Positions 51,301 to 61,502 of a stretch of 64,000 nt of DNA are shown piece by piece. Within the stretch, counting starts at the first letter, position 1. Every line of letters begins with the position of its first letter. Below the pieces are notes generated by a model, which was given only the letters and a program-made list of their open reading frames with translations, searched no databases and was not told the origin of the DNA. The stretch is from Salvelinus alpinus (lineage: Eukaryota; Chordata; Actinopteri; Salmoniformes; Salmonidae). The DNA is taken from NCBI RefSeq assembly GCF_045679555.1, contig NC_092091.1, positions 13,169,918 to 13,233,917 on the forward strand, in the 5' to 3' direction. Made by a program: the position numbers and the translations under genes.

Positions 51301-54300
51301 TGGCATTGAGTGAGAAAGGAAATGGTTGCATTTCCCAGAACCAATGTATTGCTGTGAGCAGGGGTTGTGAGAGAGCTTTCAATGTTGTTCAGATGAGGAT
51401 ATACGTTTTATAATGAATTATACATCTTATTTATTTATTTATTTATTGTCCTATCATGGTGGAACAGCGTTTTAAAATAAATTATACAGTTAATTTATTT
51501 ATTGTCCCATCATGGGGAACTACATTTTAAAAATAAATTATACATCTAATTTATTTATTTATCTTCCTATATTGATGGAACGGTCCACAACCCTATACCC
51601 TAGACACCCACCTGAATGACCCTAACTGTTTTATACGACTGCTCTAAACGGTCTGTGTGCAGCCAAAATGTGTTCAGAGACCTAGAGCAGCACTGCCCCC
51701 TCAAGATTCTGAGCCTGCTTGGCAGGGTTGGTCCTGCAAAGCCAAAGCCCCTAAAGGGAGAGCATACTATACAAGGAAATTCTCAAAGCTGCTAATGAGA
51801 ACCATGACGAGCTTGCACCTAGCCGGTGGGGATTCCGGTGGGGTGCCCCCACCCAGGCAGTGGCAGTGCTGGCAACACTAGCTGTAGTAACCCAGGGGGA
51901 GTGGGTCACACTTGGACATTCAGAGAGGGGGTATATTATTGTGGCCCTGGTGGCATAAAATCAAAGGTCTGACTGCATGGAGATGCTTGGGAATATGGTC
52001 AATACGGGGGACCATGTTGTGGGTGACCTCCATCATCTAGGGCGTGACAATAGTTAAAATAAAATCTCCCCATTTCTGCCCATTTTTTTCCACAGTTTTG
52101 CAGGCCTTCTCATACAGCTGCAACTGTATATGTATTCGTAAATCAGGACCTTTCTTGAGTTGGGCTCTGGGATGGTGCAACTGTTGAGAATGTGAGTCTG
52201 TGGTTGTTGTGGGGGAAAGGGGTTGAGTGTGTATGAGTGTGTGGGTGTGTGTGTTTACCACAACTGTTGCGAGGGCATAAAAGATGTTTGGGACATTATA
52301 GGATGATTCACAATAATTATTTCATAATATAATAATTGCTTGTGATAATGTAATTTTGGTAATGGCGAGACTGGTGAGAGGTAAAAATCCTTTGCATAAA
52401 TTGCCTACATTACTACAAATAAATAGCTAATTATGGAAAATAACATAAACAGGATTTTTTAAATATATGTATAATTTTTTAATGGCTATATATAATACAA
52501 ACCGAGGTGAGGGCGATAGAAATGCATTTGGCGGTTGATCTACTTCTGTTTTGTGAGTGGCACTGTGAGTGGCACTGTGTGCTCTTTTCGAAGGATGGAT
52601 CCCTGTCTCTCCAGGGCTATGGGATCCGGCGGGTCGGGGGTGGTCTGCCGGGCATTGGGATGACAACCCAACTCGGGATGAGGAGGGCTTTTAGCGGGTG
52701 GAATGGTGGGGACCAATTGGAGGTTTACTTAGTAGCAATGCAAATATCATGGTACAGCTATATAGACACTCAATCATCATGTTACTTTTTAATGGTATGT
52801 TTACAAACATATATTTTGATAAAAATAATTGAAACTTGTGTCTCATTATGGTAAGTGGTGAAATAAGTATAGCCAGTTATAATTGTAATGGCTTAGCAGA
52901 TAATAAGAAAAGAAGATCAGTATTTACCTGGCTAAAAGAGAAGGAATATAATATACACTGCTCAAAAAAATAAAGGGAACACTTAAACAACACAATGTAA
53001 CTCCAAGTCAATCACACTTCTGTGAAATCAAACTGTCCACTTAGGAAGCAACACTGATTGACAATAAATTTCACATGCTGTTGTGCAAATGGAATAGACA
53101 AAAGGTGGAAATTATAGGCAATTAGCAAGACACCCCCAATAAAGGAGTGATTCTGCAGGTGGTGACCACAGACCACTTCTCAGTTCCTATGCTTCCTGGC
53201 TGATGTTTTGGTCACTTTTGAATGCTGGCGGTGCTCTCACTCTAGTGGTAGCATGAGACGGAGTCTACAACCCACACAAGTGTCTCAGGTAGTGCAGCTC
53301 ATCCAGGATGGCACATCAATGCGAGCTGTGGCAAGAAGGTTTGCTGTGTCTGTCAGCGTAGTGTCCAGAGCATGGAGGCGCTACCAGGAGACAGGCCAGT
53401 ACATCAGGAGACGTGGAGGAGGCCGTAGGAGGGCAACAACCCAGCAGCAGGACCGCTACCTCCGCCTTTGTGCAAGAAGGAGCACTGCCAGAGCCCTGCA
53501 AAATGACCTCCAGCAGGCCACAAATGTGCATGTGTCAGCATATGGTCTCACAAGGGCTCTGAGGATCTCATCTCGGTACCTAATGGCAGTCAGGCTACCT
53601 CTGGCGAGCACATGGAGGGCTGTGCGGCCCCACAAAGAAATGCCACCCCACACCATGAATGACCCACCGCCAAACCGGTCATGCTGGAGGATGTTGCAGG
53701 CAGCAGAACGTTCTCCACGGCGTCTCCAGACTCTGTCACGTCTGTCACATGTGCTCATGTGGGTGTCCGTTTTCTGCAATGACAGACTGTTCATCATGTT
53801 TTGTCTGTGTTGCCAGGGTAATGCCGTTACTGTTGACGCCTTAGGGTTGAGTTTGAGTTTTACAAAATGATCAACGGGGTGGAGATGTTTCAGGAGGTAT
53901 GGGGGCTCAGGGGGGGCTGTCTGTACGGCTGGAGAGGAGGGGTTGGATGTATGGTTGGAATGTGGTGCTGGATGGTGTATTGTACTGTGGTGTTGGGTGC
54001 TGTATAATGTGGTGCTGGATGGTGTATTATACTGTGGTGTTGGGTGCTGTATAATGTGGTGCTGGATGGTGTATTGTACTGTGGTGTTGGGTACTGTATA
54101 ATGTGGTGCTGGATGGTGTATTGTACTGTGGTGTTGGGTGCTGTATAATGTGGTGCTGGATGGTGTATTGTACTGTGGTGTTGGGTGCTGTATAATGTGG
54201 TGCTGGATGGTGTATTGTACTGTGGTGTTGGGTGCTGTATAATGTGGTGCTGGATGGTGTATTGTACTGTGGTGTTGGGTGCTGTATAATGTGATTGTGT

Positions 54301-54447
54301 GGAGGTTGTGGTGGCACACAATGTGTTTGTATGGGGAGGTTAGTGTAATGAGGATGGCTCATTAAAGTAAGACAAGTCAGTCTCAAGCTCTCGTTCTGTC
54401 TTGCTCTCTTTCTCTCTTTCCTTCTATCTTTCTCTCTTTCCCTCTTA

Positions 54448-54492
<45 letters not shown>

Positions 54493-56246
54493 CAGCGTTC
54501 TGCACAGGCAGCAATGGATGACAGTGATCAGATATTTACTGAGCTGATCCGCTCCATTGAGAGAAGGCGCTCTGAGGTGAAGGAGCTGATCAGAGCCCAA
54601 GAGAAGGCTTATGTGAGTCAAGTTGAAGGACTCCTGGGGCAACTGAAGCAGGAGATAGCTGAGCTGAGGAAGAGAAGCACTGAGCTGAAGCAGCTCTCAC
54701 ACACAGAGGATCACATCCATTTCCTCCAGGTAGCTAAACTGTCTTGTTACATGTGATTGAATTTAAAACTTAATATTAAACTCTTAATCATTATGTACTG
54801 GTTCTCATTTCTCTCTCACTCTCTCTTTGTCTCTCTCTCTCCAGAGTTATCAGTCTCTCTCCAGTATCAGTGTATCTTCAGACTTACCTAGCATCGTTGT
54901 CCGTCCTCCTCAGTACTTTGGAGATGTTAGTAAGACTGTGTCTGAATTGAGAGAGAAAGTAGAAGACTTCCTTAAAGGAGAATGGACCAAGATCTCCACT
55001 ACAGGTGTGTTGAAATTCGACAACATTATTAAGTCATGTAAATTCAAACTGTAGACCAACAAAAGGTCCTACAGCCATTTGTCACATGCGCCGAATGCAA
55101 CAGGTGTAGACCTTAATGTGAAATGCTGACTTACAGACCCTTAACCAACAATGCCATTGAAGAAATTGAGTTAAGAAAATATTTACAAAATAAAATTAAT
55201 AAAAAATAATAATAAAAAAAACACAATAAAATAGCAATACCGAGGCTATATACCTGTACCGAGTCAATGTGCGAGGGTACAAGTTATTTGAGGAAATCTG
55301 TCTGGCTTGCCATTTGATTAATTGTTCAGCTTTCTTATAGCTTGGGGGTAGAAGCTGTTAAGGAACCTTGAATAGGGTATGATGATAACATTCCCTCTCT
55401 CTGTCAATGTGTTTGTGTGTCTGTAGTGAATATAGTGGATGTTGTACTGCCTCCAGAGCCCAAGACCAGAGAAGAGTTGTTACAATGTGAGTCTCTTTAT
55501 TGTGAAGTAACTAACAGTCTATTTTTACTGACACTCCTAACAATCCCTCTAGAAATATATAGCAATAGTAGATCTAATCAAAGACTGGGTATCTATCCGA
55601 CTCCTCATATTTCTCTGATTTGATCTCTGCTGTGCTCTAATCAAAGACAGGGTAGATACAGTATCTGACTTAACTTATTGTTCTAACTCCCCTCATTGGT
55701 CTCTGCTCTGCTCTTCTCCCAGATTCCTGTCAGCTCACACTGGACCCAAACACAGCACACACACGTCTCTCTCTGTCTGAATGGAATAGAAAGGTGACCT
55801 ATACACGCCAAGTCCAACCATATCCTGATCATCCAGACAGATTCACAAACGACTTGATGGTGCTGTGTAGAGAGGGTCTGTCTGGACGCTGTTACTGGGA
55901 GGTGGAGTGGAGTGGGCTGTGTGTTATTACAGCAGTCTCATATAAAGACATCAGCAGAACAGGCAGAAGTAATACATTTGGACTCAATGACAAGTCCTGG
56001 AGTTTACACTACTATGGTGATGGTTTTTGGTTCAGACACAATAGTGTTAGGACGAAAGTGCCAGGCCCTCAAGCCTCCAGAGTAGGAGTCTACCTGGATC
56101 ACAAGGCAGGTACTCTGTCCTTCTACAGCGTCTATGACACCATGACCCTCCTCCACAGAGTCCAGACCACATTCACTCAGCCACTCTATCCTGGGTTTTC
56201 TGTTGATTGTCTTTTCTCTGGTACTGCTGAGCTGGTTAAACTGTAG
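48303..56246 (+). CDS. TRIM gene B: RING/B-box/coiled-coil/PRY-SPRY E3 ligase-like protein, intact, 551 aa
   Basis: Six exons with consensus splice sites: 48303-48884, 49277-49372, 54496-54729, 54845-55004, 55427-55486, 55723-56246; sizes 582, 96, 234, 160, 60 and 524, total 1656 bp. RING (Cys10, 13, 25, His27, Cys30, 33, 49, 52); two B-boxes ([16 protein letters not shown] to about residue 130, then [18 protein letters not shown] to EHQGHDT, residues about 149-181); coiled coil (exons 2-4: [36 protein letters not shown]); PRY-SPRY in exon 6 ([60 protein letters not shown]). Likely a cytosolic RING E3 ubiquitin ligase of the innate-immunity TRIM16/TRIM25-like or finTRIM group. All junction phases agree and no stop was found. 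Intron 2 is 5.1 kb because of transposon insertions; in gene A it is 196 bp. The last codons AELVKL are shared with gene A. Confidence 0.9.
49420..50400 (+). mobile_element. LINE RT fragment in TRIM B intron 2
   Basis: The plus strand reads [20 protein letters not shown] (RT motif A), then [20 protein letters not shown] (catalytic FADD), then [15 protein letters not shown] and [20 protein letters not shown]. The ORF2 copy is broken by frame changes and stops (for example near 49645 and 50152). The clade is uncertain (L1/R4-like). It interrupts the intron just after the conserved intron start shared with gene A. Confidence 0.8.
50420..51190 (+). pseudogene. L1/Tx1-like LINE ORF1 remnant
   Basis: Broken frames encode a Lys- and Glu-rich coiled coil (about 50500-50720), then [20 protein letters not shown], then [40 protein letters not shown] and [17 protein letters not shown]. 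This order (coiled coil, RRM, C-terminal domain) is that of L1-type ORF1 proteins, which coat LINE RNA as trimers. The last 101 codons are open (50885-51190). Confidence 0.75.
51191..52845 (+). mobile_element. LINE inter-ORF region or insertion, no gene recognised
   Basis: AT-rich stretches with three repeats of ATTTATTTATT flanked by TAAATTATACA (about 51415-51565), then GC-richer sequence with a GTGTGTG run near 52240. Only short open frames occur. It separates the ORF1 remnant from a short ORF2 start and so is probably the spacer of the same L1-like element, or of an insertion into it. Confidence 0.4.
52846..52954 (+). pseudogene. L1-like ORF2 start (endonuclease N-terminus), cut
   Basis: [20 protein letters not shown] and [15 protein letters not shown] match the N-terminus of an APE-type LINE endonuclease (SYNCNGL holds the active-site Asn). 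It is interrupted at the TA at 52954-52955 by a Tc1 terminus, so only about 36 codons remain. Confidence 0.65.
52956..53800 (+). mobile_element. Tc1/mariner with its DDE part inverted
   Basis: The left end CACTGCTCAAAAAAATAAAG is followed by a complete 5' UTR and the transposase N-terminus [20 protein letters not shown] at about 53250, with the HTH ([19 protein letters not shown]). At about 53530-53545 the sequence switches to the reverse complement of the DDE region: the minus strand reads [20 protein letters not shown], then [19 protein letters not shown], then [19 protein letters not shown]. No right terminal repeat was found. The element is an internally rearranged, dead copy. Confidence 0.8.
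53950..54292. repeat. 47-bp minisatellite, about 7 copies
   Basis: The unit TGTGGTGCTGGATGGTGTAT, TGTACTGTGGTGTTGGGTGC, then TGTATAA repeats with almost no change in intron 2 of TRIM B. Open frames on the minus strand ([16 protein letters not shown]) are repeat products. Confidence 0.95.
54407..54490 (+). repeat. CT microsatellite forming the polypyrimidine tract of TRIM B exon 3
   Basis: A CT-rich run ends in about 20 pure TC repeats and is followed at once by TTAACAG, the acceptor of exon 3 at 54495. The equivalent tract in TRIM A (about 15498-15530) is shorter and mixed. Confidence 0.9.
55073..55375 (-). mobile_element. LINE 3'-UTR fragment, antisense, in TRIM B intron 4
   Basis: CATTTGTCACATGCGCCGAA and AACAGGTGTAGACCTTAATG are the reverse complement of a LINE 3' tail. 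The following ACCGAGGCTATATACC and GAGTCAATGTGCGAGG match, in reverse, the 3' UTR at 6325-6385. TRIM A lacks it, so the insertion came after the duplication or was lost from A. Confidence 0.75.
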
Positions 56247-56335
56247 TGGGGTCCATATAGATACTAGTCATGCTGGTGTAGTCTATAGCTGAGCTGGTTA
56301 AACTGTAGTGGGGTCCACATATATTCTACTCATGC
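56225..56335 (+). repeat. 62-bp unit, about 1.8 copies, at the TRIM B stop codon
   Basis: CTGAGCTGGTTAAACTGTAG occurs at 56227 and again at about 56289, 62 bp apart. This is the unexpanded equivalent of the array at 17385-17745. Confidence 0.9.
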
Positions 56336-56461
56336 TGGTGGTGATGGTCCCCAGATATGATGATTCATTCTGCTCTATTTGTCTTTACAAATGTTTTTTT
56401 TCTGACTGATTTGATCTTCAAAAATGTCATCCATTAAAATGCATTGTTTTAATTTTGTACA

Positions 56462-56696
56462 TTAATTAAACTTTTTTTAAACTTTTATTAGGCTAGGCAA
56501 GTAAGTTAAGAACCAATTCTTATTTACAATGACGGCCTACCCTGGCCAAACGCTCCCCTAACTTTGAATGACGCTGGACCAATTTTGTGCGGCCCTAGGG
56601 GACTCCCGATCACGGCCGGTTGTGAAACAGCCCAGGATCGATTCCGGGTCTGTAGTGACGCCTTAGATCGCTGCGCCACTCGGGAGGCAATCTCTA
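56462..56696 (-). mobile_element. tRNA-derived SINE, antisense
   Basis: On the minus strand the head at 56696 reads TCCCGAGTGGCGCAGCGATC (box A region), then CCCGGAATCGATCC (box B). The tail at the low end (AATTGGTTCTTAACTTACTT in reverse) is shared with the 3' end of the LINE at 7385-7450. Inserted in the 3' flank of TRIM B; the gene A flank lacks it. Confidence 0.8.
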
Positions 56697-56740
56697 TGTA
56701 GTTTTTCTCAGTGGCTTGGAACAGATAGTAACTAAAATAT

Positions 56741-57050
56741 ATGGACTGGCCTCCCGAGTGGTGCAGTGGTCTAAAGCACTGCATCGCAATGCTCGCTGTG
56801 TCACTAGAGATCCTGGTTCGAGTCCAGGCTCTGTTGCAGCTGGCTGCAACCGGGAGACCCATGAGGTGGCGTACAATTGGCCCAGCGTTGTCCGGATTAG
56901 GGGAGGGTTTGGCCGGCAGGGATGTTCTTGTCCCATCGCGCACTAGCAACTCCTGTGGCGGGCCGGGTGCAATGCACGCTGACACTGTCGCCAGATGTAC
57001 AGTGTTTCCTCTGACATGTTGGTACGGCTGGCTTCCGGGTTAAGCGGGTA
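56741..57050 (+). mobile_element. tRNA-derived SINE, plus strand
   Basis: The head reads CTCCCGAGTGGTGCAGTGGT (box A) and CTGGTTCGAGTCCAGG (box B). The body includes GGGAGACCCATGAGGTGGCG and ends near GCTTCCGGGTTAAGCGGG. Same head family as the SINE at 56462-56696 but with a different body and tail. Confidence 0.82.
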
Positions 57051-57052
57051 TT

Positions 57053-57524
57053 TGTCACGAGAATTTTCAATCCCAATGATGATAACAATCACTATAGCTT
57101 TGACCAATTCCCCCTAGTTTGTAAAGCTAGGGTTAATAAGAATTAGGCAAAGACAAGATTCTGCAAAAGGTTCGTAGTTGTTTATTCATGACAGCGCTAA
57201 AAATCCTATAATGCGCATAGCCTTTTATATAACTCCTACAAGCGCCTACAAGTCTACAAGCGCATCTGTTCCTCCCTGGGTGGAGGAACTTCATCTCCTG
57301 TCCTTGGTCTCACAGTACCAAAACATGTCTGTTGTCAGTTCCTCTTTATCACACACAAACACAATGTCCCCACTGTCTCACAATATTCTAGTAGTATGTC
57401 TTAACACATTGTCTAAGCTTCTGTAACTATTAGGGTGAAATACTTTAGTCATTTACTCTTAATGTCAGTCAGATTCTCTTACTATTACTTTAAACATATA
57501 AATTCCCATATAAATTCCCCATTT
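57053..57524 (-). mobile_element. LTR fragment or solo LTR, antisense
   Basis: Begins TGTCACGAGAATTTTCAATC. On the minus strand it shows a TATA-like GTTATATAAAAGGC (about 57222-57235) and AATAAACAACTACG (about 57174-57187), the layout of an LTR with promoter and polyadenylation signal. The right boundary is where LINE sequence resumes at about 57525. Family not assigned; it is an old remnant with no internal genes. Confidence 0.55.
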
Positions 57525-57556
57525 AATACCATAGTACCCTCCAAACTCATCATTAA

Positions 57557-58994
57557 CTTCTTATGGCTGGGGGGTAGTATTGAGAAGCTTGGATGAATAA
57601 GGTGCCCAGAGTAAACTGCCTGCTACTCAGGCCCAGATGTTAAGATATGCATATTATTAGTAGATTTGGATAGAAAACACATGGAAGTTTCTAAAACTGT
57701 TTAAATTATGTCTGTGAGTATAACATAACTCATATGGCAGGCAAAAACCTGAGGAAAAATCCAACCAGGAAGTGGGAAATCTGAGGTTTGTAGTTTTTCA
57801 ACTCTTTGCCTATCCAAGATACAGTGTAAATTTGGTCCGATTGCACTTCCTAAGGCTTCCACTAGATGTCAACAGTCTTTAGAACCTTCTACTGTGAAGG
57901 GGGAGAGAATGAGAGCTGTCAACCAGAGTGCCATGAGCTCAGTCTCGCACGCACCCGTGAGAGTTAGCTGCGTTCCATTGCATTTCTAAAGACAAAAGAA
58001 CTCTGCGGTTTAAACATTATTGAAGATTTATGTTAAAAACATCCTAAAAATTGATTCTATACATCGTTTGACATGTTTCTACGAACTGTAATGGAATTTC
58101 TTTACTTTTCGTCCGGCCTGCGCGTCATCAATTTGGATTTTGGAACTAAACGCGCAAACAAAAAGGAGGTATTTGGACATAAATTATGAACGTTATCGAA
58201 CAAAATAAACATTTATTGTGGAACTGGGATTCCTGGGAGTGCATTCTGATGAAGATCATCAAAGGTAAGTGAATATTTATAATGCTATTTCTGACTTCTG
58301 TTGACTCCACAATATGGCGGGTACCTGTATGGCTTGTTTTTGTGTCTGAGCGCCGTACTCAGATTATTGCATGGTGTGCTTTTTCCGTAAAAATCTGACA
58401 CAGCGGTTGCATTGAAATCTGACACAGCGGTTGCATTAAGGAGAAGTGTATCTTTAATTCAGTGCATAACAGTTGTATCTTTTATCAATGTTTATTAGGA
58501 GTATTTCTGTAAATTGATGTGGCTCTCTGCAAAATCACTGGATGTTTTGGAAGTAAAACATTACTGAACATAACGCGCCAATGTAAACTGAGATTTTTGG
58601 ATATAAATATGAACTTTATCAAACAAATCATACATGTATTGTGTAACATGAAGTCCTACGAGTGTCATCTGATGAAGATCATCAAAGGTTAGTGATTAAT
58701 TTTATCTCTATTTCTGCTTTTTGTGACTCCTTTCTTTGGCTGGAAAAATGGCTGTGTTTTTCTGTGACTAGGCTCTGACCTAACATAATCGTTTGGTGTG
58801 CTTTCGTCGTAAAGCCTTTTTGAAATCGAACACTGTGGTGGGATTAACAACAAGTTTATCTTTAAAATGGTGTAAAATACTTGTATGTTTGAGGAATTTT
58901 AATTATGAGATTTTTGTTGTTTGAATTTGGCGCCCTGCACTTTCACTGGCTGTTGTCATATCGATCTCGTTAGCGGGATTTCAGCCGTAAGAAG
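57557..58994. mobile_element. piggyBac-like non-autonomous element, 1438 bp
   Basis: Terminal inverted repeats CTTCTTATGGCTG and CAGCCGTAAGAAG (one mismatch) are flanked by TTAA on both sides. The interior has two related halves with TGAAGATCATCAAAGGT at about 58250 and 58672. No transposase. Removing the element and one TTAA joins the LINE without a gap, which proves a precise TTAA insertion. Confidence 0.85.
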
Positions 58995-59028
58995 TTAAGC
59001 TCAAGACCCTGGGTCTCGACCCCGCCCT

Positions 59029-59845
59029 GTGCATCTGGGTCCTGGACTTTCTGATGGCTTTCTGGGGGCCCACAAGGGTGCATTCTCAGCCCTCTCGTAC
59101 TCCCTGTTCACCCATGACTGCGTTTCCATGCACGCCTCCAACTCAATCATCACGTTTGATGACGACACTACAGTGGTAGGCTTGATTACCAACAATGACG
59201 AGACGGCCTACAGGGAGGAAGTGAGGGCCCTTGGAGTGTGGTGTCAGGAAAATAACCTCACACTCAACGTCAACAAAACAAAGGAGATGATCGTGGACTT
59301 CAGGAAACAGCGAGGGAGCACCCCCCTATCCACATCGCCAGGACAGTAGTGGAGAAGGTGGAATGTTTTTTAAGTTCCTCGGCGTACACATCACGGACAA
59401 ACTGAATTGGTCCACCCACACAAACAGCGTGGTGAAGAAGGTACAACAGCGCCTCTTCAACCTCAGGAGGCTGAAGAAATTTGTCTCGTCACCAAAAACA
59501 CCCACAAACCTTTACAGATGCACAATCGAGAGCATCCTGTCAGGCTATACCACCTCCTGGTACGGCAACTGCTCCACCCACAACCGTAAGGCTCTCCAGA
59601 AGGTAGTGAGGTCTTCACAATGCATCACCGGGGGCAAACTACCTGCCCTCCAGGACACCTACACCTTCCGATGTCACAGGAAGGCCATAAAGATCATCAA
59701 GGACAACAACCACCTGAGCCACTGCCTGTTCACCCTGCTATCATCCAGAAGGCGAGGTCAGTACAGGTGCCTCAAAGCTGGGACCGAGAGACTGAAAAAC
59801 AGCTTCTATCTCAAGGCCATCAGACAGTTAAACAGCCATCACTAA
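59029..59845 (+). pseudogene. LINE reverse transcriptase C-terminal half, frame-broken
   Basis: Two open pieces, 59029-59349 ([45 protein letters not shown]) and 59363-59845 (FKFLGVHITDKLNW, SILSGYTTSWYGNCSTHNRK, QCITGGKLPALQDTY), give the RT palm end and the C-terminal region. A slip at about 59350 separates them. Motif A and the upstream fingers are missing. Confidence 0.82.
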
Positions 59846-60239
59846 CATTGAGTGGGTGCTGGCAACATACTGACTCAAATCTCTAGCCACCTTAATAGTT
59901 AAAAATTGGATGTAATAAATGTATCACTAGTCACTTTAAACAATGCCACTTTATATAATGTTTACATACCCTACATTACTCATCTCATATGTGTATACTG
60001 TACTCTATACCATCTACTGAATCTTGCCTATGTCATTCAGCCATCGCTCTTCCGTATATTTATATGTACGTATTCTTATTCATTTTACACTTGTGTGTAA
60101 GGTAGTTGTTGTGAAATTGTTAGATTACTTGCTAGATATTACTGCACGGTCGGAACTAGAAGCACAAGCATTTCGCTACACTCGCATTAACATCTGCTAA
60201 ACATGTGTATGTGACCAATACAATTTGATTTGAGAGAAA

Positions 60240-61500
60240 GAGACACTTATCGTTGATACATTTTAGAAACTATTTTCACAGTAATAATATACTTTGCACA
60301 TGAACAGCCGCTCGTTTGGAGTAAGAAATCATGAATGTATTTACGTGTGAATGCCTTAGTTAGCCCTTTTATCTCTGTTGGAACCAGCCCTCCTTAGGAA
60401 GGGCGATGGGCTTTTCAGTGGCACAATTGTAAGGCTCTGATTGTCCAAAAGGGTCCGGACCCGTCTATTCTACTGTTGGACAATGCTCCTTTGAAGATAC
60501 GCTAGCCAGCCGTGTCGATGGTTCCCATTCGTTGATGAGAGTAGCGTACTATGGTGATTTGAGAAGAGTAGTACAGTGGTCCCTCTTAAATTTGCTTTTC
60601 TAGATGCTTTTCTTAGGACAGCTAATCAGCTGTACCAGTGATTGTCTGAGAGGTGAGCTTCTCGTCTCTTCCTCGTGTTGATATTCACAGTTCAAACCAC
60701 TTTAGACATGCTACAGCTCCACTTCTTTCCAGGTCTGGAAGGTAAGATTATTTTCTTCACCTCGTGTTGAGGTTCAAAGTTCCAACCATTTGAAACGTGT
60801 AGCTACAGCTTCACTCTTTTCTGGTCTAAATGTTAATTTCTTTACCAATCCTTTTATGCACTCTGGTTGAAGGGGATGTTTCCATCAGGCTGACAAGCTC
60901 TCTGACCACACTCAGGGCAGGGATACTTAATAGGCAAAGTTTATAGGAGACAAATTATGTCATGGCTCCTAAAATCACATTCATATTTGAACAAAAATAC
61001 TTTCCCCATTTTTCTTATTTCATATACAACGTAGAGGATGGAGACTTCATACATGTAGTGTATATACTTTTCAAGTTACAGTAGTTCCTTTATAACACTT
61101 TTAATGACATCACAAAACAATAACCTATTTGACATTCGTTTTCCATAGCTTAACACTGACCATTCCCCACATTCTTATGTTTTAGAGTTTCGGCGGGAAA
61201 ACTATGTGTAGACAAAGCACATTCCTCTGTGAAATTTGGAGAGGGATGTTCTCTCTCCTTGAATTTACAACAGGGTGTGGACTGTCAACCCACCAGCAGC
61301 TCCCTCCTCCACTCTGTGGGTGAGAAAAGGTCTGGTTACTGTCATCTATTGCCAAGCTGATCTTACCCATTCGGATACTCACAGGACTGTCATGACATGA
61401 GTCTCCTGGCCAGCATCACATAGAGGTGATAGTCCATCAGTTGGACGTTCTGCAGAGATATGAGACAACATAAATACACTGAAGGAATGAGTGTGTGTTC
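60240..61500. other. Unassigned sequence, probably old repeat
   Basis: No supported gene. GGAACCAGCCCTCCTTAGGA and CCTCGTGTTGATATTCACAG versus CCTCGTGTTGAGGTTCAAAG (60668 and 60761) show a weak internal duplication. I could not name the family. A minus-strand segment at 61373-61454 after a TCTCTGCAG acceptor reads NVQLMDYHLYVMLA and might be a membrane-protein exon, but support is too weak to call. Confidence 0.35.
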
Positions 61501-61502
61501 TC

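Larger units (their letters stand above)
57525..60235 (+). mobile_element. LINE (Rex1/CR1-like), 5'-truncated, split at TTAA by a piggyBac-like element
   Basis: LINE sequence ACCATAGTACCCTCCAAACT starts near 57525, stops at TTAA 57553-57556, and resumes after TTAA 58995-58998 with GCTCAAGACCCTGGGTCTCG. RT parts follow (TFDDDTTVVGLITNNDETAY, then VDFRKQRGS, FKFLGVHITDKLNWSTHTNS, then FRCHRKAIKIIKDNNHLSHC), and an intact 3' tail AACATGTGTATGTGACCAAT, ACAATTTGATTTGA ends at 60235. The catalytic FADD reads FDDD and several frame changes exist, so it is dead. This is the family whose tail gave the 23-bp satellite. Confidence 0.88.

Noticed and set aside
53456-54319. 287-codon minus-strand open frame
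   Set aside because: It combines the 47-bp minisatellite with inverted Tc1 coding sequence, not a gene of its own.
56745-56840. tRNA gene
   Set aside because: Box A and box B are present, but the sequence cannot be folded into a normal acceptor stem by eye and continues into a SINE body.
61373-61454. Possible minus-strand exon reading NVQLMDYHLYVMLA, linked to the SLC15-like exon at 22.9 kb
   Set aside because: It would lie upstream of the 22.9-kb exon although its sequence would be expected downstream in the protein, and the phases do not match. Only an acceptor-like CTGCAG supports it.
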